A stretch of 64,000 nucleotides of DNA from Dysidea avara (lineage: Eukaryota; Porifera; Demospongiae; Dictyoceratida; Dysideidae): contig NC_089274.1 of assembly GCF_963678975.1 (NCBI RefSeq), forward strand, positions 48,886,075 to 48,950,074, given 5' to 3'. The translations under genes were made by a program, and so were the position numbers. How positions within the stretch are numbered: position 1 is the first letter of the stretch; each line of letters begins with the position of its first letter. Of this stretch, positions 1 through 11,661 are shown piece after piece. The notes below the pieces were generated by a model. The model was given only the letters and a program-made list of their open reading frames with translations, was not told the DNA's origin and did not search any database.

Positions 1-460
1 GTTTTCCTGGGAGTGTTTAACAGAGCTGCCTTCCAAGTATAACCTTTCAGGATACTTCCTGCCCATTAGCATTTAAAAATATTTCCTGCATAAAATGGAT
101 GCATTTTTGCCCTTAAGAAAGATTTCTGCTGTGCACACAAAATTAGTGGCCAGACCTGTCTTAATAAACGTGTCTTATTTAAGTTGTTGTTGTTTCGTTT
201 CCTGATTAAGGAGATATTGAACCAATACAGTTTAAAATTCCACTGAAGTCTTGAAGACAAGAAATTCTATTTAAAAATCACTGTCACATGTCAACTCCAT
301 AAAAATATTACTGGTTCAGCTGAACACTCAGCAGTTACGTTGTTTCTCGACCAGTTTGGTACTTCCTTGGAGTTTGCTATTACCTCTACAGCATCAGCAG
401 TGGGAACAGCATCAGCAATGGAAAGATAACTCATGGTGGATTATAAATTTACAGTATCTA
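1..460. other. No gene seen
   Basis: AT-rich sequence without a convincing reading frame, splice-bounded exon or inverted repeat. It is the left flank of the hAT element that begins at 461. Confidence 0.5.
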
Positions 461-1004
461 CAGGGGCGGATCTAGGATTTTTACAAAGGGGTGGCTGATC
501 ATGAGAAGTGAACAGGGATTGATACAGCCAGATGTTTTGTGATTATAGAGAACCTGCAATATACTGTACACTATTTGTTGTTGGATTTTATCTATTGTTA
601 GTGGGTTGATATAAATTAGTGTGCAAAGCTGCAAAATTAGGGGGTCTGGGGTATCCCCAGAAAAATTTGAAAATTATGCTCTCTACAATGAATTTGAGAG
701 TGATTTCTGCAACTCTAGAATTATAATATATACTCACTGTTTGTTTGGCCGGTAATAAAAACATCTGATTACAAACTTCATAGCTGCAAGTGTTTTTGTA
801 GAACATTTACTTCTAAACTGATATTTGATTTATTCATCACCTGCTGCAAAGAATCTAAGACTTACACTTATTGTAGGATGTTATATCATTTCATAATCCT
901 ATTTACAGTTTACAGTGTCTACAATTACATCATTACTATTAAGTACAATGTGACAAACACCAAATGAAAATTGAAGTTTCATTTAGCTATACTTAGAGAT
1001 TCAT

Positions 1005-3429
1005 TCATCGCTGATGACAGTGAGAAAATTCTTCTACTGCTTCTGGTGTTAGACCACATGTACCTTGATGACAATGTAGTAGTGCTAAACCATTCAGCCT
1101 CTCTTGTCCCAGGCTACTCCTTCAAGCAACCTAAGTAAACTGATTGAGTGTTCACATTCACAGCTGGTTACTGGCAGAGTAGCCATTATCCTTAGAAGCA
1201 CATGTATATTTGAATAAAAGTCACTATCTGCATGAGGTAGTGCTTATTCTGGAGTGTTCAGTTGGGAAGCTAGCTTGTGGTCAGCCGTCCAGTGCTGCTG
1301 CCACATTTCAAGCTCAGCATAAAAAGATAGTGCAGATGGAAGATCATCTTCATAGAGCCGCAAGGTGGACTGCAAGCTTTCCCTGTCTATCACACTCCGT
1401 GAAGTGCTAATTGTAGATGGCAGTATTTGAATGAATTCTACAATGTTTTGAGAATGACCTTCTTCAAAACGTGATTCTATTTCATGGATCAAATGATCCA
1501 TTAAAGGAATTGTAAGATTTATACGATAATAATCATTGCAGGTTTCAGCTTGTGTATTTTCATGGTGTTGTTGCTTGCTGGCTAGACATGGCACACGTTC
1601 TTCCACACCTACACTCTGTGCTATGATCATAGATTGGCTGTGAATACGTGAATGGAAAACATTTGCATTTGACCGAGCTTTCTTGAGAGTTTCTTTCACA
1701 TTGGTAATTTCATGGTGAGCACAAGCTATGTCAACATATGGTCCCTGAAGTTTGCACTTAAGCCGCTTTGTGTAAGCCAAAACATTGTGAGTGGCTACCA
1801 ATGTCACAGTGAGAGAAAATTGTGACATTGCAAGCAAGAAAGATTGAGCATCTGACCTTGTATCCCTATTCCATTCACCACCACTACTTCCTGCAATGCT
1901 ATCAAAGCAACAGACAATGGGAAGGAAAAGGTCATAAAATACCTCAAATGCATCATGGCACTCCACCCACCTAGTTCTGCACATTTCCTTCACTTTCTTC
2001 CTTTTTTCACCAGCCACAACATCCTCTATCCACTTTTCTAACGCTAAATGCCTTTTAGGTGAGTATTTAAAGAAGCGAGCTATTGCATCAGCAGTCTGCA
2101 TCATGTTGTTTACTTCACGTATATCACAACACTTCATAACACACAGGTTGAGTCTGTGAGATGCACAGTGTGTATATATAGTCTTAGGGTACTTCGAAGC
2201 AATGCACACATCTGCACCCTTTGACTAGCCTGCCATTGCACCTGCACCATAATACACCTGGCCTCGCAAAAACTCTGGCTCTAGTTCCTAGTCAACAAGT
2301 TTGCCAATCATGTTATTTGCAATTGCTTTACCTGTCAGCCCAGTTTCACAAGCATGAGAAATTGTTCACATGGAATGCACACATGGAATGCCATCTTCAT
2401 CTACAAAACGAATGCTGATAGATAACTGCTCAGTGTTTGCGGCATCAGTTGCTTCATCTGTAATAACGGGAAAAACCTGGCCTGTTTTATTTTACTCAAA
2501 ATTTTATCCTACCACAAGCTTTAATCATGTCATTTTGTAATGTTTTGCTGGTGTATATGGCATTTTTGCTTGCCATTTGAAGGTACTCTTTAAGAACACA
2601 ATCACCAGCATCTATGTGAAACTGCAATAATGCATGAAAATTACCACTATGGCTGTCAGCTGGGTCGTCATCAATCATTTGACCAATCATCACGATGGCC
2701 AATTGCTTAATGGCCACAAAAAATTACAGTAGCTGCAATAAAATGTAGTTTTACACGATTTTCTTCCACTGTTTTAGCTACCTGAGAATTGACCTGTTGA
2801 TCAATTGATACAGCATTGTTTGCCATTACATTAGAGAAAGCCTTTGCTTTCTGTACTGCAAGCAAATGATTAAAATGCTCATTTAAGATGTCACTGGCAT
2901 GCTTTAAATTGGTAAATGGTCGATTAACAAGCAATCGTTTCTGTTTGAGCAAACAATACTCACAATACCCACCGTTTGTATTATGTCAACCAACTATGCT
3001 GAAAGTGTCTTTGCTGCTTTCTAAAAGTGTGGGCAGGAAATTTGTATGTGGCACTGGGTATGAAGTGATGATTAAGGAAATAATGTTTCTCATGGTCAGT
3101 GAGCTCTCTTTGTCCGTTATTCTTATAATTCACTACTCGATGGAAGTCTCCACAGCTTACAGCTGGATCCAAACTATGCCCAGAACTAGCAGCTATCTCA
3201 TCCATGGATTGCATTTCTACTTCTGTGGTAGCTTGTTCTGCTTCTGTGGTAGCTTGCTGTTCTGCTTCCAGCAGGTGCTTAGTTGTCACAGCTACCGCTG
3301 ATGGGCCAGCTCCATCAACAGCTTCATCTGGAGCAAAGTCATCATTTACTGGCTCACTGGAGATGTCATTAAGAGATAAATAATCAACCTCAGAAGATAG
3401 TGATGGTTGGTTTGGCACAACACTCTGCT
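1005..3429 (-). pseudogene. hAT transposase remnant (ZMYM/DUF4371 type)
   Basis: Read on the minus strand the pieces follow the order of this transposase family. First comes a TTF-like N-terminus around 2985-3060 (YKFPAHTF then FQHSWL). Next is a DUF4371 core around 2500-2950 (GNFHALLQFHIDAGD, then SKNAIYTSKT). The catalytic domain lies around 1500-2480 (GAGAMAG, CASHRLNLC, TRWVECHDAFEVF). A hATC dimerisation domain ends near 1005 (TLPVTSCECEHSIS, then ERLNGLALL). The copy is dead: in-frame stops lie between 2220 and 2380 (one directly before SKGADVC), and there are frame changes near 2490, 2710, 2980 and 1130. The foldback at 3439-4265 cuts the N-terminal region. As a family member it would have cut and pasted the surrounding element; here it is a relic. 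Confidence 0.8.
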
Positions 3430-3438
3430 GACTATCAG

Positions 3439-4265
3439 GAGAGCCTGTATTCCGCGGAATACGGAATAGCGGAATAACGGAATAAGCGAAAATCACATTC
3501 TAAATATTTTGTTATTGTTTATAGCCTCTATAACATTTTAATATACATACCTCACCTCGTAGAGAACACAATCACGATGGCACCAATCCTCGGGGTGATC
3601 TTTAAATAGGATATGTACAAAGATATTTACTCTAGAACAATCTAACTAAGCTAAACTATTGTTAAATACACTTCACTACATAATCGCTAGAAAACTAGAA
3701 GTTCTTTGTGCTATACTTGCTCATACCAGCTGTCACACACGAGCAGCTAGCTAGCTAACTGGCCGAATAGTTTAGGACAAAACAATCCACCCCCTAGGTA
3801 GCTACCCTCCGGCCTGCATGCATGGAATAATCTGACCTTTCTTATAACTCTGCTACCATTTCCTAAAGTGTTTCAAATAAATTCGGAGAATAATACTGCT
3901 TTCAGCTCCCAACATCAGAGCTCCAACAACACTTCGTATATAGCTAACTCTAATAAATTTCGGGCAGTTACTTGTGTGTGACAGCTGGTATGAGTAAGTA
4001 CAGCACAAAGAACTTCTAGTTTTCTAGCGATTATGTAGTGAAGTGTATTTGATCGTAGTTTAGCTTAGTTAGATTGTTCTAGAGTGAATATCTTTGTACA
4101 TATCCTATTTAAAGATCGCCCCGAGGATCGGTGCCATCGTGATTGCGTTCTCTACAAGGTGAGGAATGTATATTAAAACGTTATAGAGATAACAAATATT
4201 TAGAATGTAATTTTCACTTATTCCATAATTCTGCTATTCCGCTATTCCGTGGAATACAGGCTCCC
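3439..4265. mobile_element. Mutator-like foldback element in hAT
   Basis: Two arms of about 300 bp are inverted copies of each other, from GAGAGCCTGTATTCCGCGG on the left to the complementary end at 4265. The flanking 9-mers GACTATCAG (3430-3438) and GACTGTCAG (4266-4274) differ at one base, so this looks like a 9-bp target duplication. Long inverted arms plus a 9-bp duplication are typical of Mutator-like (MULE) non-autonomous elements. There is no coding capacity. It landed in the hAT transposase gene. Confidence 0.75.
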
Positions 4266-4829
4266 GACTGTCAGAACTGCAGTTCTTGCTATAATAGTAT
4301 TGTATGAGACATTATATCAGCTATATAATATGCACTATGTAATTTTCACTTTCACTGACATTGTACAGTGTATGTAGTTCTAGACCTCTTATCTTTGTGT
4401 GACTGTAATGTGTGATTAGGAGTGCTGTTACACTTTTCAGAACCACCACTTACATTTGACGTTTATATAATTTTCTGTACTTTTTGAGCTAACAAAACAA
4501 TTACTAACTAGCTAATAATTAGCTATGCTGGATATTTAGACAGCAATATCTATAGTGAATAATGATGCTAATCACTTGATCACCTGTTACTAGATGCAAA
4601 ATAGTCAAAAAGATTTCTTGTATTAGATATAGAAATACTTCTACAAGCCATTGTAAAAACCACTCCCAAAAATATAAGGAAACCCACAATTAAAAGTTTT
4701 GCAACTATGGAAATAAAACCCACAATCAAACTAAAATGTTTAAAGTAAAAGGAAGCCCGTCTCCTGTCTCTAGTCATTATTGGAGCAGTTTAAAACACCA
4801 GGTACAGTAATACAAATATTCCGCCCCTG

Positions 4830-5271
4830 ATCTAGTATAGAAAGATGTCAGTGGAGGTGCAGACATAGGTGTCATCAACAACCAAGTTTCCAATCCCTGG
4901 TGGGTAGAGTGTCTATGACTAGTTGACTACCGTACAACAGGAAAATATTGATGAAGAAAAATTTGACGAATTCACAGCTCTAGATCACAAATATACATGC
5001 CAATTGACTGCTTAATCTCGGAATGGTTTGATGAAGTTGTTCTTTCTAAACATACATACATATAGGGATGATATTTTCCCAGCTGGACAGACAATCCATA
5101 GATGGTTTAGCTAATACATTATATACATAGATGGTTTAGCTAATACATTATATACACACAATCATAGATAATGTAGAATATACTATCTATTAAAAGCTTA
5201 AAATCCGTGGATTCAAAATCGGGCAAAATAGAGGTGACTAGATAGCACATAATGACAATAATAGAGCTCAC
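4830..5271. other. Probable RPF1 first intron, no exon seen
   Basis: This stretch lies downstream (minus strand) of the RPF1-like exon 1 donor. I see no second exon in it, so the next exon must be farther left, beyond the hAT element or outside the window. It contains a tandem duplication of about 29 bp around 5099-5156 (unit starts ATAGATGGTTTAGC). Confidence 0.4.
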
Positions 5272-5457
5272 ATCCTCCCCAAGTTCCACTTGTTCCTCGG
5301 CTTGTCGTTTTCTGCTTTCCTTCTTCTCTCGCTTTTCCTTCGCTTTGCGTAGTCTTTCTTTCTGATAAAATATTTGTCTCCTCAACTTGTTCTTGATAAG
5401 ACTCGACCGAACTCCTTGTTTAGAGACGGCTGTATCTTCGTTCTTCTCGTCACTCAT
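5272..5457 (-). CDS. Ribosome production factor 1-like, exon 1
   Basis: The exon encodes 62 residues from MSDEKNED to VELGED and ends exactly at a GTGAGC splice donor (5266-5271) in phase 0. The central part (IKNKLRRQIFYQKERLRKAK followed by a Lys/Arg/Glu-rich helix) matches the N-terminal segment of RPF1/BXDC5 proteins, where IKNKQRR is followed by a basic helix and a GD before the Brix domain. Family members are nucleolar and act in 60S subunit assembly; the catalytically silent, RNA-binding Brix domain would lie in later exons not seen here. The start is the first ATG after an upstream region without matching frame; the longer open frame upstream (to 5652) shows no family similarity and is probably 5' UTR or promoter. 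The hAT transposon lies 3' of this exon, so it either sits in intron 1 or has separated the gene. Only exon 1 is identifiable, so the gene may be a fragment. Confidence 0.7.
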
Positions 5458-5814
5458 GATCAGCAGACAACCTAGCAGACAACTGGCACATGTAGTCACG
5501 TGCACTTCAAATATCTCAACGCCACAATCGAATTTGCCGTAAATTTTGGTTGTGCTGTTGTAGCACGTGCCAACCAAAGATTTCATACATACATGTGAAC
5601 AGAAATATGTGCATGGGGGTAGAGGAGACAAAAGTCTTCTAAAATCAATCATAACTCATGTAACTACGGCTTCAGTTTTCCATTCCTTTTGTTTACGCTG
5701 ATGATACCAAATGTCTGAGACAAAGAAGTAGTTTAGACACAGTTGAAGCTGACTTCATATAGACAATCTCTTCCACTGGAGTGTTTCTGTATTTTTAAGT
5801 TTGCACATTTCAGT
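5458..5814. other. Upstream region of RPF1-like gene
   Basis: No exon is seen. This segment probably holds the 5' UTR and promoter of the minus-strand RPF1-like gene. No clear TATA box or repeat stands out. Confidence 0.35.
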
Positions 5815-5887
5815 ACAATTCTTGGTAGAAAAACGACAACAAACCCCGCATAGCTGCTGTTGAAAGTATCAAAGATTTAGGAATATT

Positions 5888-6580
5888 AGTATAGCGGCAC
5901 AATCAAAAAATTGTGCACTTTTTCATAAAGTCATGAAACTTTCCACATAAATAGTAGTCCTCAATACATCTAATTTTAGATATAGTGCCATCGCTGATTT
6001 GACCTTTGGTGACCTTTATGGCCATTTTTGTACAGAAAATCGATCATTTTTGTCTTTAACTCCCGAGGCAGTAATTAACTTGTTAAAATATGGTACCAAA
6101 ATAAAGATCTTGCTGATAGAAACAACTTGGTTTGTATTTGAAGTCAATAGGTGATTTCGTTACTAAGTTATAATAATTTTTATTAGCTGCAAAATTAAAC
6201 CTGCCCTCGAGGTGTGAATTACCTGTGGGCATATAATTATACATAAATTTATCAAATTTTGCAGCTAATAAAAATGATCATAACTTAGTAACGAAATCAC
6301 CTATTGATCATGACTTCAAATAAAAACCAAGTTGTTTCTATCAACAAGATCTTTTGTTTGGTACCAAGTTTTAACAAGTTAATTACTGCCTCAGGGAGTT
6401 AAAGACAAAAATGACCAATTTTCTGTACAAAAATGGCCATAAAGGTCACCAAAGGTCAAATCAGCGATGGCACTATATCTAAAAATACATGTATTGAGGA
6501 GTACTATTTATGTGGAGTGTTTCATGGATTTATGAAAAAGTGCACAATATTGCCAGTTTTGGGGGCTACGCTGCTATACT
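5888..6580. mobile_element. Foldback element with arms of about 330 bp
   Basis: The left arm (from AGTATAGCGGCAC) and the right arm (ending GCTGCTATACT) are inverted copies that pair over nearly the whole element. The turn lies near 6190-6240 and the arms differ by scattered substitutions. No coding capacity. It splits the LINE motif DLGIL from its continuation at 6590. No clean target duplication was found. Confidence 0.75.
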
Positions 6581-6674
6581 ATACAGTATCACAGGACTTA
6601 ACTTGGGATAGACACTATAAGATGATATCAGAAAAGCCTATAAGATGCTTGGATTAATATGTACCTTAACTGAT

Positions 6675-6782
6675 GTGACTAAATTTAGTGATACACTAAA
6701 TTTAGCAATTTTAGCGATTTTGGTTGTTTCACCAATATCAGTACAAAATCACTAAATTTAGTGTATCGCTAAATTTAGTCAC
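6675..6782. mobile_element. Short palindromic MITE
   Basis: The left arm GTGACTAAATTTAGTGATAC is inverted at the right end (GTATCGCTAAATTTAGTCAC), and each arm itself holds a doubled CTAAATTTAG. ACCTTAA occurs just left (6662-6668) and just right (6781-6787) and may be a target duplication. It is inserted in the LINE fragment. Confidence 0.6.
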
Positions 6783-7172
6783 CTTAAGGTAGAAGTTTTT
6801 CAAGCAACAGAGCAATCACGACCAGAAAAAAGCTATACATCTCACTGATATGTTCTCAAGTATTATACTGTTCACAAGTGTGTAGACCTTTCTTAATCAA
6901 ACACATCAATTTGTTAGAAAGAATACAGAGACAAGCCAATGAATGGATTTTGAATGAATATCATGTGCCACACAGGTCTCGTCTGATGAGTCTATAGTGT
7001 TACCATTAATGTATGGTTATGAAATAAATGACATTATCTTCTTCATAAAATCTTACCTGAACATCCATCAACGTGTTTTAACATTGCTGAGTATGATGTT
7101 CAATTCAGTAGCTACCTCTAACACAAGATTCGGTTCATCTCAAAAAATGATCCACCATAGGTGTCCATCTAA

Positions 7173-7616
7173 TAAGGACCCGCCGATTATGCTTATTATT
7201 TTACCTATTTAATATGCTGCACTGCTCAAAATTTTGCCTATTATGCTTAAATTAACGCTCAATGTTTACCTATTATGCTCAATTATGCTCGACATCTATA
7301 CCTCAATTCCCATGTTTTCCTAGTAAATTTGCACTTTATAGTAAATAGCAAGTTGCTGAAGCACAGACTCTAAATCCTTGCTTGTCAAAATGCATGTCAC
7401 AGAAAAGATCGATATACTCTAATAGAACAGTCAGCTGTCTGACTATTCTCTGATTGTTCTATTAGAGTATATCGATCTTTTTCTGTGATATGTATTTTGA
7501 TAAGCAAGAATTTATGGTAATGTATAAGTGTTCTGCCTATTATGCTAGCATTATGCTCAATGCTTTCAGGCACCTATTATGCTCATTATTATGCCAGCAT
7601 AATCGGCGGGTCCCTA
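7173..7616. mobile_element. hAT MITE, TATTATGC family
   Basis: Ends are TAAGGACCCGCCGATTATGC and the inverse of TAGGGACCCGCCGATTATGC. The exact 8-bp duplication CCATCTAA flanks it (7165-7172, 7617-7624), which with a TAGGG-type end indicates hAT. The interior holds several CCTATTATGCT repeats and a near-perfect palindrome built from the recurring CTCTATTAGAGTAT motif (about 7406-7485). Non-coding. It landed in the LINE fragment. Confidence 0.85.
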
Positions 7617-7624
7617 CCATCTAA

Positions 7625-8797
7625 CTTTGCACAGAATTTATTTATTTATTTATTATTATTGATTAGCAAAACCCATTGGGTAAATCGCTAATGTACAAAA
7701 ACAAAATTTTAGTGTCTATGCATTTTGCAAAATTAATGGTTTTTGAAAGTAAGTAAGTCTATATTGTCAAGATCTTCCATATCTAAATTGTTCCAGTCTG
7801 GTATTGATCTTGGTAAGAAAGAGTTACTATATCGATTTGTTCTGGCATACAACTGTAATAGCTTCAAGGGATGGTTTGCCCTGGTACTTGTTGCAGGAGA
7901 TAACACTGGCAGATACTGATTTGGAACATAAATTAATTTGTTTACAAACTTAAACAACAGCATCAGACGTGCCTGTTTCCTACGATCTTCCAGTGTTGGC
8001 CATTTTAATTCCACTAACATTTCAGTTATACTGTCCCTATGATTCCTTCTCCAAGGTCTATTTAACACGAAACGTGCAGCACGATGTTGTATCATCTCTA
8101 ACTTGTGAATGAGTGATTGTTGATGTGGATCCCAGATAGAAGAGCAGTGTTCAATAGATGGCAAGACAATCTGTTTATATGCATGTTCTTTTAAGTGAGG
8201 TGGACAATGGTGGAGAGTTCTTCGCAAAAATCCCAGTAGACGATTAGCTTTATTGCACACTGAATTTATGTGAGGGGTCCATGACAACTTGTTATCTAAA
8301 AGTACTCCCAAATAGTGATGTCTCTCAACAACTTCTAAGGGGATTTTGTACATTGTATAGGAGAACTCACTAGCAGAATGTAGTGTAGATATCTGCATGA
8401 TGCAACATTTTGAAACATTAAATTCCATTTGCCAAATATCAGCCCATGATGATAATGTGTCAAGATCACTTTGGAGTATCTTATGATCTTCGGGTGAGTA
8501 GATAGGACGATAAACTAAACAATCATCTGCAAAAAGTCTCAACTGACTGTGGATGTTAGTTACAATATCATTTATATATATCAGAAACAACACTGGACCG
8601 AGCACTGATCCTTGTGGTACACCTGATGTTACACTGCAAGGTGAAGACTGCCTACCATCAATGATTACTTTTTGTGTACGATTTGTAAGAAACGATTGTA
8701 GCCACTGTAACAATTCACCTCTTATACCATAGAAATTCAGTTTGTGAGCTAGCCTAGCATGGGCAACTTTATCAAAAGCTTTTGCAAAATCAGAATT
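7625..8797 (-). pseudogene. CR1/L2-like LINE ORF2, 5'-truncated copy
   Basis: An open minus-strand frame of 326 codons (7733-8713) extends in frame to about 8795 (AKAFDKVAHARLAHKLNFYG). It contains RT motifs GVPQGSVLGPVLFLIYINDI and FADDCLVY, followed by the RT thumb region and the C-terminal WDPHQQ, HRAARFVLNRPWR and FLPRSIPDWNNL blocks. It is a close relative of the near-complete LINE at 46519-50472, including the 3' tail (TTTGCTAAT followed by TAA/TAAA repeats, 7625-7670 in inverse). The copy begins mid-RT, as expected for 5' truncation during target-primed reverse transcription. The remaining frame is intact, so the insertion is fairly young. Confidence 0.85.
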
Positions 8798-9149
8798 TTA
8801 CTTTCACCGCCTACCATGTCTATATGAACTCTCTGCCAAGAAAGGTTCATCTGTTCCTATTTGTATTATCAAATGTAAACTCTATACATGTGGGAACACT
8901 TTATCAAAATTTTGATGATATTAATATTCATTCTTTTCATTACAACTGCCCCTATTTCCACTGTATCGATGACACCCTTACACAGAGAACTTACCTAATA
9001 AATTCTTTTATTTTTGTTTTCCCTTTTCTTTAGTTTGAGTCCCTGGCAGCACTTGTCTCTCAGTACCTTTATTTGTACTGTCAAAAAATATTAAGTTTTG
9101 CATTGCATATAGTTCTGGTCTTTTCAGTGGTGGAGTCACAAGCCATTAT
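8798..9149. other. No gene seen
   Basis: AT-rich spacer between the minus-strand LINE and the R2-like LINE tail. No supported feature. Confidence 0.4.
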
Positions 9150-9800
9150 TCATGTTTATGCTGCATGACTTACCAGGAATGTATGCTAGTGTGTCTCCTC
9201 AGACCATCACTTATCATAACTCCTTATTGTCCTGATATAGTGATTCACAATAAATCAACAAATGCAGTTGTGCTGTTAGAGCTGACGTGTCCTTTGGACT
9301 CTATCCAACATTTGGAATCTGCAAGAGACCGAAAGCAGACCAAGGAAGATTACTTACAGATTTTATTGGAACTGGATAGATTGGGAACCCCTTGTTACTA
9401 CAATACCATCAAAATTAGTGTTCTTTGCCATTATTTACAATCATCACTGTCCTCACGGTGTAATGCTCTAGGCTACACTCAACAAGCTACAGCAATTTCA
9501 CGGTCTCAATGTAGAAAATTACTTGATGAAGCTGCTGGGTTATCTATTACTGCATCTAGAAGAATTTTTCTAGCAAGGGACTGTGCTGAGTGGTCAGTAG
9601 AAACATAGGACTTTTTTCATTATTCTTTTATTTTGTTTGTTTGTTAGTTTGTTTGTTGTTGTTTTGTGTGTTTGTTGTAATTTCACTCCTTGCCACACCC
9701 ACCTTATGGTCTTCCATGTTGTGGTCGCATGTGCCTGAGGACACACCACACTTTCAATTATGTATGCATTATTTTCATCATCATTGATGGTTCTCTCCTC
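9150..9800 (+). pseudogene. R2-like LINE, endonuclease tail fragment
   Basis: The frame 9165-9608 encodes the C-terminal restriction-like endonuclease region seen complete at 41690-42091: PDIVIHN, then VVLLELTCPLDSIQHLESA, RKQTKEDYLQILLELDRL and RRIFLARDCAEW. The PD...E.T...K spacing fits the nuclease of R2/NeSL/Hero-type elements. An upstream match near 9150-9210 is in another frame, so the copy is broken. The 3' non-coding part (GTTT-rich, then CTTGCCACACCCAC, ending near GATGGTT) is also shared with the copy at 42092-42260. Confidence 0.7.
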
Positions 9801-11661
9801 TCTAGCTAGCTATTAAAAAACTGGCAGTTTTTGCATGGCTAACCAGACGCAACATGATAGGGTAAATATTTGTCCACATCAACAAGTCAATCGAGAATTT
9901 TTTAGCAATAAGTCATGATTAGCATTCATTTCTATTCTGATGATTATATAAATTTAATAGCTAATTGGGTTCTTGAAGTCACTATCATTATAGCTATATA
10001 GATAGATATGCAATAACCTGGAACTGGATACAATTGTGCACAGCCAAGTCTAAGTTGAAGCCATAGCAAGCCAAATACAGGGTCATAATCAGTGATTTTT
10101 CTACAGCCACACTTCAGAATGGATAATTATTTAATTGTGGAGTGTAATAAGAGTAGAGATAGCTATGCGCATTATGGTATAATTGCTAAGGCAGCTCAAG
10201 GATTTTTCATGACTGATTTCTGATCAGGAGGATATTTTGGTAAGACAAAGAAAAAGAAGATAACTAATTACCTGCTGAGAATAACTGCCATCCACTACAA
10301 CTATATTAATATCACTGATAAAGTACATGAAAATCCTTACTTATAGCTACATAGCTTGCTACTGAATGCTGTGACTGCATGCTTTATTAGAGTAAATGAC
10401 TGCTCTGTTAGAGTATCTCGATCTGACTGCAAATCCATTGACCTGTTTCCAGAAACCTGAGAAATCCACCCCGAATTGTATATAATGTAACCACCGGTTG
10501 TACTATATACTATAGTCCACATGGAGGTTACTATACAGTAAAACTAATCAAGAAGGATATAACTTTTCTGGGTTCATTAATTTTCATGCATAATGTGGGA
10601 AATCTGGAGATTCCAAATGGCAGAACAGTGTAATCAAGAATTGGGGTGGACAAGGGTGCCATAAAATAGTCTGGCTTATATTTGTATCTCTGCAAGTAAA
10701 CTACATAATATTATTTTGGTTGATATGTAAACTTTATATATAGGTCCTTGTCAAATCAGTAATGCAACATCCATAATCACAGCACCACTGTAGGGCTGAA
10801 TTTATGGTTGCTCTGAATGATGTTGTAATCAATTGGGAATGTAGTAAATCATTTACAGTTAATAAATAAAGTGGAGCCATTTACACTACCCCGAGGAACA
10901 TTGGTAACTTGTGACCATTCAGAAGAGGTTCCACAAACAACAACTCTTTGTCTTCTGTTTTACAAAAAAAATAGCAATCCAGTTCAACAACATGCCTGTC
11001 AGTACATAAGATTGTAATTTCAATAACAAGAATTTATGTGGAACCTTATTTGAAAATCAAGGTACACTATACCACATTAATATTACATCATTATCAATGT
11101 ATCTATATAGGTATATAGCTATGCTATGCCTACTAATACTGTTTGCCAGACCATATCTCAAGTTTAATTACATACAGAATGAATCTAATCATAGTGATTC
11201 AAATGTAATCGATCTCTATTAACTACCATCCTTTCAGAGACCTGTATGATATTACAATTTGCCTCAATTCATGCTTTCAACAAAACTCAGTATAATACAT
11301 GTAGCTAACCAGCCATGAAAATCTTGGGGCCTTACATCTAGGGAGAGAAGTAGGCATTACAAATTTCTACTCAGCTTTACAGTGATTAGATCAGTAGTCA
11401 GTACCCTGAATTACAAGAAATTCTGTGAAATATTATAACAAGTGCATAAGTGCTTTAGTGGTGACAAATATGTATACATTAAGACTGATTTTCCAAAATC
11501 CGGTCACTAATACAGTAATTGACTGTTCTATTAGAATATTTCAATATTTAAGTCTTACTACATACCTAAACAATTTTGACTACCTCTCCATATAATTATA
11601 CAAAGAACTACAACACACCAACACACAGACAAGCACAGATACATACATATTAAGTCATTCA
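9801..11661. other. No gene; diverged MITE core at 10290-10440
   Basis: No exon is supported. Around 10290-10440 the sequence ATCACTGATAAAGTACATGA, then AAAATCCTTAC, a TAGCTTGCTAC block and a doubled CTCT(A/G)TTAGAGTATCTCGAT motif repeat the interior of the MITEs at 32442, 45640 and 55387, so an old copy without recognisable ends lies here. Another single motif copy is at 11521-11545. Confidence 0.45.

Larger units (their letters stand above)
461..4829 (-). mobile_element. Decayed hAT DNA transposon
   Basis: The left end reads CAGGGGCGGATCTAGG and the right end is the inverted CCGCCCCTG, giving about 10 bp of terminal inverted repeat of the CAGGGGCGG type. Between them lies a hAT transposase remnant on the minus strand (1005-3429). 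The two flanks share ATCTA (456-460 and 4830-4834). hAT normally makes an 8-bp duplication, so either this copy is eroded or the match is partly chance. A Mutator-like foldback element (3439-4265) sits inside, in the 5' part of the transposase gene. Confidence 0.7.
5815..7164 (+). pseudogene. LINE reverse transcriptase 3' fragment, interrupted
   Basis: Scattered plus-strand segments match the end of a LINE ORF2 that is better preserved at 22371-22988. SIKDLGIL near 5860-5890 and QDLTWDRHYK near 6590 correspond to HKDLGLILTEDLSWDKHYK there. The region 6920-7160 (PLMYGYEINDIIFFIKS, then TSNTRFGSSQK) corresponds to its later part. The fragment is opened by a foldback at 5888-6580, a short palindrome at 6675-6782 and, at its right end, a hAT MITE at 7173-7616. 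Stops and frame changes are frequent. This is a 5'-truncated CR1/L2-like copy, older than the three insertions. Confidence 0.65.

Noticed and set aside
5458-5652. Longer N-terminus of the RPF1-like protein
   Set aside because: The upstream open frame has no similarity to RPF1 N-termini, which start with a short polar segment as seen from the internal ATG at 5457.
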